From Brachypodium distachyon (lineage: Eukaryota > Streptophyta > Magnoliopsida > Poales > Poaceae), in contig NC_016131.3 in assembly GCF_000005505.3 (NCBI RefSeq), positions 63,473,355 through 63,537,354 of the forward strand: a DNA stretch of 64,000 bases. Direction: 5' to 3'. Positions 1 through 11,234 of this stretch are shown in pieces (position 1 is the stretch's first letter; each line of letters begins with the position of its first letter). The position numbers and the translations under genes are program-made. The notes under the pieces are model-generated. The model was not told the origin of the DNA, ran no database searches, and saw nothing but the letters and a program-made list of their open reading frames with translations.

Positions 1-530
1 CGCTGGCCCCGACGACGCCGACCGAGCACGCGCGCCGCACGTGGTTGCCGCCTCCTCCGTACGGAGGGAATCCCCGCTCCGACGACCGGGCCGACGAGTC
101 CCCGCCTCCGTCCTCGACGTCGTCTTCCCCTGCCGTGGCAGCATCCTCCTCCCTGCCGCTGGCGTTGCCCATGGCTTCCTCCCTTCCTCCTCCCCCTACC
201 CCCGCCCCGCGGCGGCCAAGGGGGCGGCGAAATTACGGGAGTGCCACTCACTGCGTTGTGGCGCTGCTGTTGCGCGAGAGAGGGGGGCAAAGGAAGGAAG
301 GAAGGAAGGAAGACGAGCGAGAGGGGAGAAAAAGAAAAGAAGGCGGCTGCGCCCGTTTGCTCGTGCAGGCTGCTCCTTTGCCCGGGGCGAAGCGTGGCGG
401 CACCCGTCCGTGCACCCGGCGCTCGTGGGTTGCAGGGTTGCTGTCCCGTGGGGCCGCCGTGGTTTGGTTGCCGGGTGGTGCAGGAGGATCTAGCGTACGG
501 AGGTAGCGTGTTGGTGACACGTACGTGACG
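1..530. other. GC-rich edge region, possible part of a gene lying to the left
   Basis: This stretch is very GC- and CpG-rich, unlike the AT-rich DNA that follows. The forward frame starting at position 3 is open through about position 506 and reads as a Pro/Ser/Arg-rich low-complexity peptide. It contains an ATG at 171 and a GGAA microsatellite near 290. It could be the end or the first exon of a gene beyond the left edge. I recognise no domain, and GC-rich plant DNA often stays open by chance, so no CDS is called. Confidence 0.3.
289..312. repeat. (GGAA)n microsatellite
   Basis: About five to six uninterrupted GGAA units lie in a purine-rich tract. Confidence 0.8.
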
Positions 531-3500
531 TGGAGCGGGGCCGGATCACGGCGCGCACGTTGGGTTGGTTGGGGCCTGGGGTCGGGCCCCGGCTGGTAGC
601 AGAGACCCGGAACCCGGCATCCGTCGCTGTGATGTCATTGGCTGACTATCTTGACAAACTCGTGCGTCCAAGAACCATGAAAGGGATTCGTACGTGCACT
701 AGTCTTCCAATGCGAGCACTTGTCGTGTGCCAGGACGATCTCCCGGGTCGGGCCTGCAAAAGTCTCTAGAGCTTAGACTTGCGTCTCTGAATCCAGAGAG
801 TTTTTTTCTTCTTCTAGATAATACTACCTGCCAATAATACTGTATAATTAATTATGTGTGTCATGACAAGAAAATGGAACTAGCACATCAACGTGCGATC
901 CATCTCTAGTCACACCCCCCACCTTTCTAATCGTTGGAATCATTCCCTGATACGCAGCCATGTGCCCTGAGCCTGCTTAGATCCACCCATATACGAAAAC
1001 TCTACATCAAAAAGGAAAATAAAAGAAAAGAGATGCAAACCACAGGCTTTAGGACTAAACTCGCATACGCATACTTGGCAGGATTCGTCATTTCGCCTCC
1101 ATTGACAGAATCTAAGGCTCTGACCGTGCGTTGTCACGTATACAGTACTCCCACCGGGTTCCTTGCCTCTTTGGTCCTAGACTACAGGCAACAGCGAGTA
1201 CAATTTCAGAATTCAGAGACGTTCAGTTCAGAAAAGGTGAATAAGCAGTTAAGTCACTATCAATGCTTTGCTTACAAACCTAACAAAAGCACAGTGGTTG
1301 GAAGGGAGCCCACCCACGCGACGCGAAACACAATCGTAATCATTTTAGATGTACGTGCACCAGAGTTTGAGCAAAAGCGAAACGTCAGGGTCGTATACAT
1401 AGTTGCCTTCACCAGCTCGTTTGCCGGTCCCAAGCAAACAAGCCAATCGTGCCATATTCTTTTCAACCACATCTGTCGCTGGGGTTATATTTATCCGGTG
1501 TCTTCTAGTGCTCAACCACTCTTCACAGAGGTCAGAGCTGGGGGATTTTTTTCACTTGCCCCGAGTTTGGTGTCTAGCAAAGAGCCGGAGAAGCAGGGAA
1601 TATAACCAAGCTGGAGCAAGATAGTGACATTGCCAAAAAAGAAAAGAAAAGAAATGGAGATGGTTACACTTACACGGAAGCTCGTGTATTCGTGAAGGCC
1701 GACCTAACCATGCAAAGAGCCGAATTAGAGAACTGGGCCGGATGGTAACTGAACTAGTAGCTGGTGCACATAAGCAACTTTCCAAACGTCTCATGGGTGT
1801 TAGAACTTAGGACGAAAGCTTCGTGTAAAGCAGGGCCCAACTAATTATTCATATGGACCGAATCACACAAAGGCCGGTTTCCGTCGACACCCGAAAGAGG
1901 GCCGGTTTCCAAACAGAATCAAAGAAGTCCATTTTTTTTTCATGCTAAAACTTTGGGGCTTCCTGACCAAATGATATTTGGTCAAATCCGTACATTGAAT
2001 GACATGGGCCAGTTTTTTCGGCTTTCTTGACCGGCTTCTCTGAAGAGTGAAGAGTTTCTCGGAGAAACCGTCATCTAAATTTGATTAGGCTATCAAAATA
2101 GTGTAGCCTAAACTATTTTGAAAGTCTAGCTAAATTTGTAACGCGGCTTCTTCAGAAAGCTAGCTGAGAGCAGCTTCTAGGATAAACCGGTCCTACGAGT
2201 CGAAAAGAACGCACCCGTGGCCAGGTTAGCCAGCAACACGTGTGTGTGTGTTCGGGAGTGGGCCGCTCCTTAAAACTTCACCGATTCACTTCCCATTCCA
2301 ATCCGAGAGTCACTACTGCTAGGCTGGAAGCCATTAACCCAAGTTGGCTCAGCTAGTCCAATTTGACATAGCCGGACGGGGTCAGAGGTCTGGTCGAGGC
2401 AAGGCTCCTGATCGGGTAGGAACTGCCGCCTGCACTGGAGAACAGGAAAAGAGGCAACCGATGGAGAACGGAAGGAGGAGGAAGCCTCCGGACCACCGGC
2501 TCGCACGACGGTCTAGAAGTGGCCGAGTCAGGGGAGCTGCGGGAGCTTGGATCCGTCATCTGCTTCGATGGGTGACGTGATAGCAGGGTGGGGTAGCTAC
2601 CGGAGGAAACGGGGCGGCGCCGCGGAAGGCCCTACATGCTGCGGATTCTGGCATCGGCGAGGGTCGAGGCGAACAAGGGGATGGGGAGGAGAATAGATTC
2701 GAACGAATCTTTTTCACTTGGCGGCAGCAACATGTTTGTAATTTCTCTACTGTTCCGAGTTATGCAATTCCGAAAATCTTTAAAAGAGATGATCCAAGAT
2801 TTGTATGACGAATTGGACTGACTTCCCGTGGTGTCAGGAAGTTGGAAGCCAACGTACATCCAAAGACACCCTGGATATGCACAGTGACAATGTCGTGGTA
2901 ATACAAACTCCGCTGCAAAATTCTTCAAATTTCTCACTTTCTACGTTCTTCAATGTCACATGGACTTCATATTAAGTAATCGGATATCAAAACTTTACCT
3001 TACCAATCATAATACGCCAATATTATGAAACTGATGCGGCGACTTCATTGGCCTACGTGTCGACGATGAATTCCAGTCAACGATGCCTCCATTGCTGACC
3101 GTAAAACTAGTATCAAAACACAACAATTGCTCCGATATACTACTCCGTAGTACACTTGTACTAACCAACAGTGCCTCGCATGCTTGTTCTACAGCTCGAA
3201 ATAACTGGGTTTGAAACATAATATATATGCAGACACGCATACATGCCCAGTCTAAGATACATATGCATGACCGCGAGGAGATATGTCTGCAGCACAAGAA
3301 TCGATCGATGCCGCGCGCCTTGCCGGCAGGGAAATGAAGATCAAGAATGAAAAAGAAAAACCGAAAAATATATACTCTCGTAGTCGTATGAACATCACCA
3401 ATACAGATTTACAGGAACTCCAAGAAGCATGAGGCATGACTGTACTACGTAGCTACTCCGTAGGCAGCAAATTCGCACATATACATATGCAGGTGATGGA

Positions 3501-3559
3501 TCGATGGCATGTAGAAGTACTAGAACCGCTACAATTAAGGGTATAATCGATCTCCGATC
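531..3559. other. Intergenic, no supported gene
   Basis: AT-rich to mixed DNA. One long forward open frame (about 934-1605) has only a TTG at its 5' end, and its first ATG is at 1033. Its peptide shows no family resemblance and no splice or promoter context. Nothing else is recognised. The 3' part (about 3000-3560) probably includes the 3' UTR of the VQ gene. Confidence 0.6.
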
Positions 3560-4021
3560 CTACCAGTAGTAGTCTTGGCCGTAAAGCAGGGCGCCGGCCC
3601 CTCCGGTTTGGTCATACATGCTCTGGAACGGCGGAGGCATGGGTCCGGCACCGCCCGCCGCGTACAGCTGCTGGTCCGCCGTGGACGCCATGGCCGGCGG
3701 CAGAGCGCGGGCGGCCGTGGACGGAGAGGCGCCGCGCCCGAAGGAGGAGCCGTAGCCGGAGGACGAGGTGGAGTAGGAGGACGATGAGGAGGACGGGACG
3801 ACGCCCGCGATGTCGTGGTCGGCCACGTTGGAGTCCCGGCCCGTGAGCTCCTGCACCACGGCGCGGAACTCCTCGGCGCTGGCCGTGAGCTTCATGGGGC
3901 TCGAGATGTACACCACCTTGATCCCCTTGTTGCCTCCTCCCTTGCCCTTGGCGCCGCCCTTCCCGTGGTGCACCGGCGGCTTCGAGATGCCGTTATTGTG
4001 CTGCACGCCCAGCTTGTCCAT
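3560..4021 (-). CDS. VQ-motif protein, sigma-factor-binding-protein (SIB)-like
   Basis: An intronless gene of 153 residues. The hallmark VQ motif FRAVVQELTG is at residues 52-61, directly preceded by a KVVYISSPMKL-type block typical of the SIB1/SIB2 subgroup. The N-terminus is Gly/Lys-rich, and the C-terminal half is Ser- then Gly/Pro/Tyr-rich, ending in YYW. VQ proteins are small nuclear (SIB types also plastid) cofactors that bind WRKY factors, and SIB proteins bind plastid sigma factors; they act in salicylate and jasmonate defence responses. I chose the ATG at 4021 because it starts with MDKLG, as related proteins do. An in-frame ATG at 4066 would add 15 residues and cannot be excluded. 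A TATA box lies about 160 bp upstream. Plant VQ genes are usually intronless, which fits. WRKY partners are inferred. Confidence 0.88.
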   Translation of the reverse strand: MDKLGVQHNNGISKPPVHHGKGGAKGKGGGNKGIKVVYISSPMKLTASAEEFRAVVQELTGRDSNVADHDIAGVVPSSSSSSYSTSSSGYGSSFGRGASPSTAARALPPAMASTADQQLYAAGGAGPMPPPFQSMYDQTGGAGALLYGQDYYW

Positions 4022-4182
4022 CGTCAGCCTCCGCTGCTCCCCTGCTCTCGTACGATATGGACACAAGAACGTCTCTTGATGTGATGAAGCGGACTGATGA
4101 GCAATCGATCAATCAATCAATACGTCTGATGCAAGTTGGTTAAGCTTTGAGATGAGGAGGCGATGCGAGGGATCCGCTGGAG

Positions 4183-4191
4183 CTTTATATA
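4183..4191 (-). promoter_or_regulatory. TATA box of the VQ gene
   Basis: On the minus strand this reads TATATAAAG, a near-consensus plant TATA box. It lies about 160 bp upstream of the chosen ATG (4021), leaving room for a 5' UTR of about 130 nt. Confidence 0.7.
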
Positions 4192-4199
4192 GGCTGTGT

Positions 4200-7100
4200 C
4201 ATGTGTGTGCCGCCCGCCGCAAGGATACAAGGTCGGGTCAGGGATACGATTTTTTGTTTTCAAGATATTACTGCTTCTGTGGCTGTGGATTGGGCCGTGC
4301 AGGTTCCCGGAATCTGCCGGGTACTAATAATTTTGCTCTGGGTTCTTGTTCTAGCTGGGAGGAGGAGGGGGGATTTGTGGCACATGGGGCTTTGATTAAG
4401 TTTGGAGTCACAACCAACACCGATCGATGCAAGTGCCCAGTACGGTCATCGGGTGTGACGGTTTCCTTCTTGTACTAGTACTACTTGTTGCGGTGGTGCA
4501 CCCCCGTTGCTTGAGAAAGCTGGTGAGTTGGACGACCGGCACGGGATAACTTCGAGAGGGAGACGGGGGGGAGTGAAGGTTCCAGGAAAAAAGGGGCGCG
4601 GGAGATATTGACATCCGTGGACGCGGACGTGGACATTTGAGTACTTTTTGGACGACACTGTTTGTTTGCTGTGTATCTGGAAAGGGGTGCACGCCGCATG
4701 CGTACACATGCATGTCACCTCAATTAGGAACCCTGCAAGATCCCCGTAGTCTTCCAGTTCCAGTCCACGTACGGCTCCACGGTGGAATTTTTCGGCTGAC
4801 CCCGGCCGTGGCGGTCGATCGATGTTTCGCGCAAGATATCCCTCCGTATCTACTCTCTGCAGTGTCCTTGTGTTCGCTGTCTACTACTCCGTATGTGAAA
4901 CGCGCACACCGCGGGCACGCGCGGGGTGAATTTTCCCGTGAAGCAACCGTACAGGCGATCATGCATGGATTCATCGATGCGTTTCTCACTGTGTAAAACG
5001 TTTCGGTTTTAATCGAAATTCGAAAGATTCCAGTAAATATACACAGCGAAGTACTTCCTCCGTTACTAATTACTTGTCGCTGTTTTAATATAAAATAATT
5101 GTCGCTATTTTATTGCAAGGCTAAATACGGTTTGGGCTCGCCAATCGGTCGGCCAGCGGCGACCCTCTACCTGTCTGAAGGAGCTAGTCAGATAAATAGT
5201 AGTAGATTCGATCAAACAATGGCGATCTCTTCTCCGTTAACCAGGTGTTTTTGATTCTGGTCCAAGATTGTGTCTCAGTCTACGTGCGGGAATTAAGTAA
5301 GCCGACGCGGTCTTTATAAAACCGGCCGTTGCCCTAACGTTGGGCAGGCAGGCGCGAGGTTTATTTCTGCTGCACGATATGATGCGTGGTCAAGGCTCAA
5401 GGTCAATATTCGTCTTGTACTTCGAATGGAGTACGAATTCAGGATAGCGTGTACACAGAACTGGCACGCCAATGGCTCTTACAGGATAAGATATTTTTCA
5501 CTGGAACACAGGCGTGGCGTACGTACGCGCGGTACGGCCGTGCGCAATCGCTGACGCCAGTTTCTTCTCGTCATTGCGTAAGGTAAACATGGAGTGATGA
5601 TCAACAGGGAGAATCGGATCGGGAAATAATGAATCGAGGCGACATGGACGCGCGCGCGGTGGGAAGAATTCAGGGAGAAGAGAGAATAAGTAGCCATCTT
5701 GCGGGGAGTGGAATCTATATATATATATGGTCGATAGAAAAGGCCAGTAAGTTGAGGTGACGGACTGACGGACGGGCTGGCTAAGCCGGGTGAAGTTTCC
5801 ACGCTGCAGCGATCTCAACACTTTTTCCACTCTTAGTCAAGGTACGCCGGCCGTGCGTCCCTGTCCCTTCATCACCACAGGGACATGCATATATCATCCC
5901 TTTTTTGTGTGCGACGACACTCCGTGGATTTGGATCATGCATACAAACATTGTGATCTTAAGTTCTTTCTTTTCGTCTCTCTCTCTCTCTTTCTCTCTTT
6001 CCCCCTCTCTCTCTCCAATGATTCTTTGCTGAGATTAGCCCACCCGCCACAACCTTTGAGGCTTTGACACGGAGGAAGAGATGAAACCGTCCTGACAAGT
6101 TGTTAATTAAAGGTCAAATCCTCAATCTGCTGCATCGTTGGGACATGACGTTACGTTTTAACTTTGATACGGATCAGACTACGACTTGTTGCACGTCTAG
6201 ATTGGTCAGTTCTCTCAAAAAGCTAGTTTAGTCAGAGAGAGGTTAGTTTTAAATTAGTTTGCTTAACTACTTCCCCGTTGTAGAAGTGCAAAACAGTCTC
6301 GATAATTCTACAAGTATATTATTGTCCTACTGGTATAAAATACTCGTGCCTAGTTTCGACGACTGTGTAGCAGCGGGCCAGCTGCGAGCCTGTGACTGTG
6401 AGTAGGTAAATAACTAAAAGAGCAAGCACCGTCTTTGAAAGTTCCTTGGATTGGTAGCTTCAAAGATCACGACGCAATTCTCCCAAAAGAAAAAAGAACA
6501 TCACGACACGTTAAGAACTATAGCTTTGTCAGATTAGTACATGATTACCACCACGTTTGCGGATGAAACGGCCGAAGGTAATTAAGTATACCAACTGTCA
6601 ACTTGTGAGATTTCGACAGATTTTGTAAAAATATGCACTGATTACAGCAGCGACCACCCAGCAATCAACCTTGATCGGTTGACCTGCCTCCGGATGGTGT
6701 CAGGGCTAGCTGCACCAAATCGGTCGCTGTCAGCTTCCTCCATTTGTTTGCATAGGTCAATTATATATCGTCAAGCTTGAGAGGTGCATACTGCAATTTG
6801 ATTCCCAGGAGAACATTGCGTTTTCACTAGGAGGAGACAAGCTCGTCTGTCTTCAGGATTTGCGTCGTCCGTAACGATTCTCCCGGAATGGTTCCGCATT
6901 GGCTGTTTCAACTTTTTTTCCTTTTCTTTTTGATAGGGACATTGGCTGTTTCAACTCGTTTTATCAGGTGGCTGGCAACGCCGACCTAAGCCATCGCCGC
7001 GTGGGATTTCAATTCTGAGGCTGCACTCCAAAACCTTCACCTCCAAGGAGCTCAACGTTCATTAAAAAAAAAGTAGCTCAACGAACACGCCACACCTTCT

Positions 7101-9615
7101 TTTAAGAAGAGACAAAAAAATTGCCTTATTATTACCTAGCTAGCACTCTTTCAAAATAAAACCTAGCTAGCACAATATTGCGGTTTTTTCTAAATCGTAT
7201 CTAGGTACACAATGAAACGCGTCTCGATACAAGCGTATCTAGACAATGTTTCGGCAATTATTTTAGATCGGAAGGAGTACTATCTTATACCATATATGAT
7301 TTATATTCGTTCTCGTCTTAATGATTTGTACCAAATCAACAAGTAACATAATGTGATAAAGTCAGAAGGTAATAGACCACCAATTGAATCTTATATATGT
7401 GGGAGTAAGAATTAAGAGAAAGTTTAATCAAAGGATACATAAACTAAAAGGAACTGCCAATCGCCCAAGATGACACTCCTGGGGAGCGCCCAATCCGTGG
7501 CCTTAGGGCAGCTTCAGTATGCCGTAACTACAGCCGTTACTTCGCATGCCATGTCATCACTACTCTTTTCTATCCTTCGTTTTTTTAATCTGAAAAGTAC
7601 CTTTTGTATTAGGACCCACTTGTCATACTCTAACTTTTCTTGGTACCTGTGAAGTATTAATTGTTTGCAGAAAAAACTAGTACTATACTTTATAGTACTA
7701 TCTCTCCTCCACCTAAGCAAAACTCTGACACATGGAGTTAAGTAACGGCTGATTTTCAGCCGTTGGAGATGCGCTTATTTTTTGTTCTCCTCTTGATGAT
7801 GGACGGTGTTGTCGCCACGTTCTAGAAACGCTCACTCCAAATTACCTACATGACACGCATAAGGAACAAGGCAAGCACCTTCCTTTGGATGCCAACGCCG
7901 GTTGTGTTGTGGAGCGGGACGCGACCAATAGAGGAATTGTGGCCATACGTCATCCTAAGTAGATGGCATAGGAGGACGGCCATCGTCTCCCTTGTCATGT
8001 TGGTAGTTTTGGAACAAAAGAAATGCTTGAGTTTTCTGTAGCAAATCGACAATGCCGCTGATCATCATCACCAAGATCAAATTTGAAGCGAAATTGGGCG
8101 ACAGCGAGGCTAAGCACTTGAGCGTTATTTTGACACGCTAATAGGTTTATATTTTCTCCTTCTTCGGTCGTCCCAGCCATGCAAATTTGATCAAACTTCT
8201 TCTCAAATAATGAGACGAGGCAAAACTTTTATCTCTGTTTCGGAAAAGAATATAGATCTTAGACTCATGAACGAACGAGTACACCTTCCCTAAGGGTAGT
8301 AGCATATATGACAAAAAAGAGAGAAAAACTTAGACTCATGAAATTCGAGCTCCAATGATTTGTGGGGCTAGTTTTATTTTTCTTCTTTTGTCTCCTTTGA
8401 TGAATTGCTTGTATATATGATGCTATCATATTTGGTAGAACGTCCTGGCTCCTCTTAGTTTTCGTGAAAAGGGAAAAGAATTCTTGACTCTGGAAAGAAT
8501 GCAAAAGAACTGTAGCATAACTCTATATGCATCGGTGCCTTCAAGAAAAAGAAATCAGGGGAAAAACTCGAGACCAGCTTAACAGAGTGTTTTTCTGGGA
8601 AGGATCCATCTGGGCTCTATGCAAATCGCCTTCCACAAAGGACCAGGAGCCACAAATCAGTAGGTGCACAAGCTAAGACGAAGACAAATTAGGATCAGGC
8701 TGGCATATAGCTAGCAGAATTTAATTTGTGTCAATCTTCAACGGGAAAACCGCGCGCGACAGATCCCATCTCCACGCACCACGCGTGCGTGTCAATGGTT
8801 TTGCGCTTGGTAGCACTCAGCACCGAAGCAACCAGTCCATGGTCCATGATTAGTCAAGAACTGTTCAAGGCTTCGGACCAAAGGAAAATGTCTCCGGCCC
8901 CTGACCAGGGCTTTTCGTCAACTGCCTACGACTCAAGCAGGATACATTATTGATCCTTCCTCTCTCTATCTCGCAATATTTGCGACAAGAACTGGAAATT
9001 AATTGCGGTCACCACTGGGGAAAAAGGAATTTTTTGGTCTAGACTCTTGGAAAGAAGACACCGTAAAACTGTAGCACCGGATTCATCACTGAAGGAGTCC
9101 TGGAAGATGGATGCTTGGTTTCATGTCCACGGATATACAGCGCATTAATTTGTAACCGCTGAAGACTGCACAGCCAGGGACAGTGAGACATGAAAATTGA
9201 AACCCATCCATGTATCCAACCGGACCCAATGTACCAAAGGCTTGTTTTTTTGCTGAGCTTTACAGTCTGCAGCTACTAATACCGCGATCCTTTATAGAGG
9301 AGTAAGTAGCTCCGTTTCCCCCCTTTTTAAAAAAAAGCCCCGTTTCGCCTCGCCAGGAGACACGGTGCACTATCTACTTCGTCGACGGACAGACTGGATC
9401 ACGTCCTCGCACGTCCTTGCTCCAACCAACAACAGCATTCCACAGCTATGGATAGGTTCTCTTCTTTTTCGAGATGATGGATAAGTTCTTCGGCAGCGAC
9501 GAAATTCATGCGTGTCATACGCAGTCCAAACACCACCGACGAAAGGATAACGGACACATTGGTCTTGTTCTTCACAAAAAAAAAAATGAAAATAGAGAAA
9601 ACTATAATAGAAAAA
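4200..9615. other. Long intergenic region without a supported gene
   Basis: About 5.4 kb with only short chance open frames. It holds pieces of MITEs: a left-end fragment near 5058-5110 beginning CTTCCTCCG, and a right-end fragment near 7195-7278 ending GGAAGGAGTA. It also holds a CT-rich tract near 5974. The part next to 4200 is probably the VQ promoter. I recognise no RNA gene before the tRNA at 9616. Confidence 0.55.
5974..6017. repeat. CT-rich low-complexity tract
   Basis: Nearly pure pyrimidine sequence of repeated CT and TCT units. Confidence 0.8.
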
Positions 9616-9688
9616 TGGAGGTGCGGGGAATCGAACCCCGTGCCTCTCGCATGCGAAGCGAGCGCTCTACCATATGAGCTACACCCCC
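9616..9688 (-). tRNA. tRNA-Ala (anticodon CGC)
   Basis: The minus strand folds into a complete cloverleaf of 73 nt. The 7-bp acceptor stem pairs GGGGGTG with CACCTCC (one G-U), followed by a discriminator A. The D-arm contains TAGCTCATATGGTAGAGC. The anticodon stem CTCGC/GCGAG encloses the loop TTCGCAT, giving anticodon CGC. The T-arm contains GGTTCGATTCC. There is no intron. The CCA tail is not encoded, as is normal for nuclear tRNA genes. The gene stands alone, about 1.5 kb upstream of the TGA gene and on the opposite strand. It probably has its own internal A and B box promoter for RNA polymerase III. Confidence 0.95.
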
Positions 9689-10340
9689 TCATTGAAAGGG
9701 TCGCAAGTTAAGGGCTTAATATAAAATTAATTTGTTTCAAGTTGATTAAGTATTTTTGGGTCTACACTGATTAGGTGTGATCCGGGCCCGGCCTTTTACA
9801 CATGGGAGAAAAGTGGAAGCCACTCTCCCCGGCCCAGTTAGTACGATACGGCGAGGAACTAATTTTCAGTTCCTCCTGTCCTGGCCCATTCCGCGCGGCA
9901 GCAAAATTGCACCGCACGACGACGCCCACCACACGAAGTTAAGAACGATGCAAAAAGCTGAGCCTCTTTTCCCTTTCGTCCATCGACCCCGAAGTCCCGA
10001 ACCCGGAAAGCCTGCTTTCTTTCTCACATTTTCCCATGGCTGCCAGTTTTACACTCCGGAAGAACGGCCCGCCTGACGCTATGAGCTGACGCCTGACAGC
10101 AACCAACCGATCAGCCGAACCATATCATTTGTGACGTGCAACTGATTTGGGCGCACTTATTAAAAAAAATTCCCTGGGAGAAACAGAGAAATCCACGTCA
10201 GAGCCGTGATGGAACGGCCCAGGTGCCATGAAAAGCCAAACGCTGAAACGCCAACTTCCCCCACGCTTCTCACCAAACCCCACTGCTGCATGGGCCCCGA
10301 CCCCACCCTGTCAGCCACCGAGTTTCTCAACCCTTTGACT
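9689..10340. other. Intergenic, probable TGA-gene promoter
   Basis: A gene-free stretch between the divergent tRNA and the TGA transcription unit. It becomes C-rich to the right. No clear TATA box was found, so the promoter assignment rests on position only. Confidence 0.4.
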
Positions 10341-10593
10341 AGAAGCGCACGCCCTCTCTCCTATCGTCGCCTCTCTCTCTCTGTCTCTCTCCCTTCTGAC
10401 CAACCCGGCCGCCCCCCATTTCTCCTCCTCTTCGGTCTCCTCTCTCTCTGCGCTGCCGTCCCGACCCCGCCTTCTGCCCCTCCGCTTAACGCGGCGCCGG
10501 CCGCCGGCCGGTCTCCTCCAAATCCGTACAACTCGCGAGCTCTGCTTCCCCTTCCAGCACCTCCCCACCCTGCCGCAGACGCCTGCTGTCGTG
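10341..10593 (+). other. Probable 5' UTR exon of the TGA gene
   Basis: A pyrimidine-rich block (CTCTCTCTCTGTCTCTCTCC type) of the sort common in grass 5' leaders ends at a good donor, G|GTAAGC, at 10594. The main ATG is 640 bp further on. An acceptor for this leader intron could be the AG at 11231-11232, just before the ATG at 11235. The start of the exon is only approximate. Confidence 0.45.
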
Positions 10594-11234
10594 GTAAGCC
10601 CTAGTCCCGTTCTCTCTCCCTCTCTCTCTTCCCCTGATTACTCGGCACCCTGTCCGATTTCATATAATTGTCGCGTGCGTGCGGTTGGTTGGTGCTCGTA
10701 TGTGCTTGCGGTCGTGTTGGATATGGCTGTTGATTTAATTCTTAGGTCTGTGCTGGCTGCTTTGCTTTCTGTAGAAGGAAGCTCTGCCGGCAGCCGGCTA
10801 GGGGTCTGAGCTGTGGGTGAGGTAGGCCTAAGCTTAGTTATTGACGCTAGAGCTGGGGAAAATCTGTACTTGGCGCTTTGCCTTAAATTCTCCCTCCCCC
10901 TGCTGGTGTCCTGCTGTACTTGTTTACTTTTGGAATTAGTTGCTACTACTATAAGGGAAGGTACGCTTAGTCGACCTCGAATTTCCATAGTGGGCACTAT
11001 CCATTGTGCGATCTTTGCAGATCCGGTGCGTACAGCTGATCTGAATGTTAGTTTTGTCACTCCCGAACTGCTTTTTACGGTGCTAATATGCCTGGATTAT
11101 CTGTTTCACTTTCTTGTGGTGGATAGGCTCTGGCCCCTGAGTGATCTGACACCCACTGGCGGCCTTACCTCCCTGCTTCAAGTGAAGGGACAACAATTTG
11201 TTGTCCCGCTGCTTTGAGCTGGAAACAAACAGGC

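Noticed and set aside
934..1605. Plus-strand open frame of over 200 codons
   Set aside because: It has no ATG at its 5' end (first ATG at 1033), no recognisable family, and no promoter or splice context; probably chance.
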